Source of the DNA: Ferruginibacter sp.
GTDB lineage: Bacteria; Bacteroidota; Bacteroidia; Chitinophagales; Chitinophagaceae
Reading direction: 5' to 3'
Length of the DNA stretch: 10,111 bases
NCBI GenBank assembly: GCA_018882645.1
Contig: VERM01000030.1
Span: 1 to 10,111, forward strand
Part shown: positions 7,750 through 10,111 of the stretch, piece by piece
Layout of the letters: the number at the start of each line of letters is the position of its first letter
Numbering within the stretch: the stretch's first letter is position 1
Made by a program: the position numbers and the translations under genes
The notes under the pieces: generated by a model
Database searches by the model: none
What the model was told of the DNA's origin: nothing
Seen by the model: only the letters and a program-made list of their open reading frames with translations

Positions 7750-8607
7750 ATGAAATCTAAGTGTAACCCCCTGCTTTATATTACATCTGTTACATTTATT
7801 TGCATTTGCTTAAGTTGTGGAAACAATCCCGTGAATGAACGAGTATCTGAGAAAAAGGAAACCAAGAAAGAATCTGTTGAGACAGACATTTCCCAAAATG
7901 CCCCTGCTTATGTTTTAAAACCAAATGGAGACACTTCTCTGAATATTTATCTGACATTTGATGATGGACCATTTAAAACCACTTCCGACCTTAGCAAACT
8001 GCTTACTGAAAAAAACATAAAGACAAGTTTTTTCATCATCGGTTCGCAAGTTGATCGCTCATCCTATTACGACAGTGTATTTCACAGTGTTGCAGAAAAT
8101 CCTCTTTTCAAAATTTTTAACCACTCCTATACTCATGCCATAACAGGAGGAAAGTATACCAAATACTATCAAAATCCTGAAAGTGTATGGAACGACATTC
8201 AAAAAAATAAAACGCACCTGCCTCCCAATAGCTACATTACAAGATTACCGGGAACAAGTACCTGGAGAATTAAAGATTTTAAAGTCGGTAGCGATAAAGT
8301 CTCTAAAAAAATGATGCGATATCTTGATTCAGTTCAATCGAATGAACATCTTATAGGATGGAATTACTCATGGAAACCCTGGCATTCAAAAGATTCAATG
8401 ACGGTCAAAGAAATGATAACTGAAGTAATGAATAAAAGAAATTCACGCTATGCGCCATTTAAAAACAATACCGTTATACTGCTTCATGACTATCTTTTCC
8501 CAAATAAAACATCATTAGACAATCTCTCGCTATTTATTGATGAATTACAACTGAAATATGGATGTACTTTCAGATGGATCAGCGAATATCCGGGGGTGTT
8601 GAATTGA
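7750..8607 (+). CDS. Polysaccharide deacetylase (NodB/CE4-type) lipoprotein
   Basis: Predicted metal-dependent deacetylase removing N- or O-acetyl groups from a polysaccharide in the cell envelope. I start it at the ATG at 7750 (285 residues); the GTG at 7732 would add six residues ahead of an already complete signal peptide. The signal peptide ends in C-L-S-C, giving a lipidated Cys23, followed by a charged Lys/Glu linker (to about 50). CE4 motifs, numbered from this ATG: TFDDGP (69-74, catalytic and metal Asp), HSYTH (125-129, the two metal His), RLPG (165-168) and LLHD (244-247). The W-rich segment GWNYSWKPW (203-211) sits where motif 4 is expected but lacks the usual Asp. The metal triad D-H-H is intact, so activity is plausible. 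Substrate is unknown; peptidoglycan, chitin-like and exported glycans are all possible. It follows the glycosidase gene by 121 bp and converges on the acyltransferase gene. Confidence 0.88.
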   Translation: MKSKCNPLLYITSVTFICICLSCGNNPVNERVSEKKETKKESVETDISQNAPAYVLKPNGDTSLNIYLTFDDGPFKTTSDLSKLLTEKNIKTSFFIIGSQVDRSSYYDSVFHSVAENPLFKIFNHSYTHAITGGKYTKYYQNPESVWNDIQKNKTHLPPNSYITRLPGTSTWRIKDFKVGSDKVSKKMMRYLDSVQSNEHLIGWNYSWKPWHSKDSMTVKEMITEVMNKRNSRYAPFKNNTVILLHDYLFPNKTSLDNLSLFIDELQLKYGCTFRWISEYPGVLN

Positions 8608-8616
8608 TGGGAATGG

Positions 8617-9768
8617 TTAAACTTTTATGTATATTTTTTTCCGGTACAATACATACCCAATTGTCCAGAACAGCATTAAGAAAAGTAAAGAATAAAGAAA
8701 AGATCCGAATTGAGGATTTTCAGAAATCCCCCTTAAGACATATTTATACATCCATCCCTGAGGCGAGAGAAAAATCTTTTCCCCTTTATCATTTACCCCC
8801 GCATCAATTCGAATGATATTTAGAACCCTTGGCAGTAAACCGCTAATGACAAAAATGAAAAGCGCATTTTTTCCAAACACATCAAAAAATGTAGTAGCTG
8901 CACCTTTTAGATTTTTTAATTCAATCAGAAAAATCAAAATACAAATGACAACCACCGCAATGCCGGTAGTATATATCACATAGCTGCTTGACCAGATATT
9001 TTTTATCAAAGGAAAAAATAAAGCCCATATAGCCCCTGCTGCTATAAGCAGCATTCCGATAAAATTAAGACGTGTAATCATTGCATAATTTTTTCCTTTG
9101 GAGATGATAATCCTTCCTGCGATATAACCAAATATTACCTGAGTTATTGCCGGAAGAGTGCTTACTAGACCTTCGGGATCAAAAGGAATTTTATTCCCTT
9201 TGTAAATATGATCCAAACCTACGAGCTGGATATCTATATTGGTACCGAAGAAGCCTTCTAATGAGTATGGCGCACTCCCTTCTCCCAGACTGTAACACAT
9301 CAACCAATACAGAGCCAGCAAAAAAAGTGAAATAAGCAATAATTTAATTCCATCAAAAAAGTAAATCAAGAGTGAGGCAAAAAAATAGCAAATAGCGATA
9401 CGTTGAAGCACTCCAAATATTCTTACATTTTGCCAGGCTTTAAAGATCAACTGATCATGTTCCCATTTGACGAATGGGCTCCAGTTGAGCAATAGGCCAA
9501 TGATAAAAATAATGATTGCTCGTTTAAAGATTTTAACAAAAAAAACAGTTCTGCTTTTTTCTTTTAATGAAGGCAGAGCGAAAGCCATCGCATTTCCTAC
9601 AGCGAACAGAAAAAAAGGGAATACCAGATCGGCAAAAGTACATCCCTCCCAATGAGCATGCGCTAGCGGAGAGTACATCTCGGTAAATGAACCAGGATTG
9701 TTAACAAGAATCATCAATGCTACTGTAGCACCTCTGAACACATCAAGGGAAAGATACCTATTTTTCAC
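8617..9768 (-). CDS. HGSNAT/NagX-like membrane acyltransferase (DUF5009/COG4299)
   Basis: A 383-residue polytopic inner-membrane protein of the family that includes heparan-alpha-glucosaminide N-acetyltransferase and bacterial NagX. Family members are thought to pass an acetyl group from cytoplasmic acetyl-CoA through the membrane to an amino sugar. The opening RYLSLDVFRG and the following NNPGS are characteristic, as is the segment HAHWEGCTFADLVFPFFLF (37-55). His37 aligns, from memory, with the histidine acetylated in human HGSNAT. FDPEGLVSTLPAI (196-208) is a second family block. About ten hydrophobic segments are visible (roughly 8-24, 44-66, 77-97, 118-138, 140-160, 203-222, 231-252, 260-284, 293-313, 356-375). 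The length is normal for the family. The start is GTG: the only upstream in-frame codon before a TAA is ATT. It may be co-transcribed with the LRR gene 40 bp upstream, and its stop is 9 bp from that of the deacetylase gene. Confidence 0.9.
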   Translation of the reverse strand: MKNRYLSLDVFRGATVALMILVNNPGSFTEMYSPLAHAHWEGCTFADLVFPFFLFAVGNAMAFALPSLKEKSRTVFFVKIFKRAIIIFIIGLLLNWSPFVKWEHDQLIFKAWQNVRIFGVLQRIAICYFFASLLIYFFDGIKLLLISLFLLALYWLMCYSLGEGSAPYSLEGFFGTNIDIQLVGLDHIYKGNKIPFDPEGLVSTLPAITQVIFGYIAGRIIISKGKNYAMITRLNFIGMLLIAAGAIWALFFPLIKNIWSSSYVIYTTGIAVVVICILIFLIELKNLKGAATTFFDVFGKNALFIFVISGLLPRVLNIIRIDAGVNDKGEKIFLSPQGWMYKYVLRGISENPQFGSFLYSLLFLMLFWTIGYVLYRKKIYIKV

Positions 9769-9808
9769 AATTTAATTCGGTAGATTCAATCTTTTAATAA
9801 TAAAAATA

Positions 9809-10111
9809 TTACTCTTTTATATTAAAGTAAAAATTACATTTGGGAAGAAGACTTGCTACATGCTCTTTCTGTATTTGCGTCATCTTATTATCAGTCAATT
9901 CGATATACTTCAATGTTGAAAGATTTCTGATCTCTTCCGGCAATCCCGTTAATCGGTTGAAATTCAATTTTAAACAGGCCAGTTTTTTAGCCCCCCCTAT
10001 ATCCTTAGGAACATTGTCTATTTGATTTTTATTCATATGCAAATGATCCAGACTATTCATTTGAAAGACGACTGATGGGACTGAAGTGAATTGATTGTAA
10101 TCTAAATTCAA
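9809..10111 (-). CDS. Leucine-rich-repeat protein, C-terminal part (5' end outside window)
   Basis: The last 100 codons of a longer gene that enters from the right edge; the first codon seen is an ordinary TTG (Leu), not a start. Four 23-residue leucine-rich repeats are visible in register, with the pattern L-x-L-x-x-N-x-(L/I/F)-x-x-(L/V)-P, for example LKLNFNRLTGLPEEIRNLS. The last repeat is degenerate and the protein ends in LLPKCNFYFNIKE, a capping end common in Bacteroidota LRR proteins. LRRs generally mediate protein binding; partner and location cannot be judged without the N-terminus. The acyltransferase gene starts 40 bp downstream on the same strand. Confidence 0.85.
   Translation of the reverse strand: MNLDYNQFTSVPSVVFQMNSLDHLHMNKNQIDNVPKDIGGAKKLACLKLNFNRLTGLPEEIRNLSTLKYIELTDNKMTQIQKEHVASLLPKCNFYFNIKE

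Noticed and set aside
8562..8816. Plus-strand open frame across the deacetylase/acyltransferase junction
   Set aside because: It overlaps the end of one solid gene and the antisense of another, with no recognisable protein content.

Overview
The window looks like chromosomal DNA of a Bacteroidota bacterium, most likely from the Chitinophagales/Sphingobacteriales side. The basis is AT-rich intergenic DNA, starts with little or no Shine-Dalgarno sequence, lipoproteins with short signal peptides, secreted glycosidases ending their signal peptides in A-QQ, and a Bacteroidota-type DUF5009/HGSNAT-like membrane acyltransferase. The taxonomic placement is inferred from protein style, not from a marker gene.

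Layout. Bases 1-1213 hold the 3' part of a 2-oxo acid dehydrogenase E2 gene, closed by a clear intrinsic terminator (1263-1290). After a 242-bp gap comes a gene for a lipoprotein with a C-terminal META/HslJ-like domain (1456-2289). Next is a carbohydrate-active pair on the + strand. The first member is a GH31 glucosidase/transglucosylase gene (2484-4925) interrupted by one in-frame TAA at 3624-3626. The second, 21 bp later, is a large secreted protein (4947-7628) with an (alpha/alpha)6 glycosidase core and a C-terminal CBM6/35-like module. A NodB-type polysaccharide deacetylase lipoprotein follows (7750-8607). It converges, with only 9 bp between stop codons, on a minus-strand gene for a multi-spanning HGSNAT/NagX-like acyltransferase (8617-9768, GTG start). 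Upstream of that, 40 bp away on the same strand, is the 3' end of a leucine-rich-repeat protein gene running off the right edge.

How the genes may work together. The GH31 protein, the six-hairpin glycosidase and the deacetylase are all predicted to be exported and to act on glycans. The acyltransferase family N-acetylates glucosamine-type sugars across a membrane. A small glycan-processing locus is plausible, but there is no SusC/SusD pair or dedicated regulator in the window and no substrate can be named from sequence. The E2, META lipoprotein and LRR genes look unrelated to it.

The points most worth following up are the single nonsense codon in an otherwise intact GH31 frame, which cuts it just before both catalytic aspartates, and the 893-residue glycosidase, whose CAZy family I cannot assign. 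I found no mobile element, CRISPR array, RNA gene or clearly novel multi-gene system.
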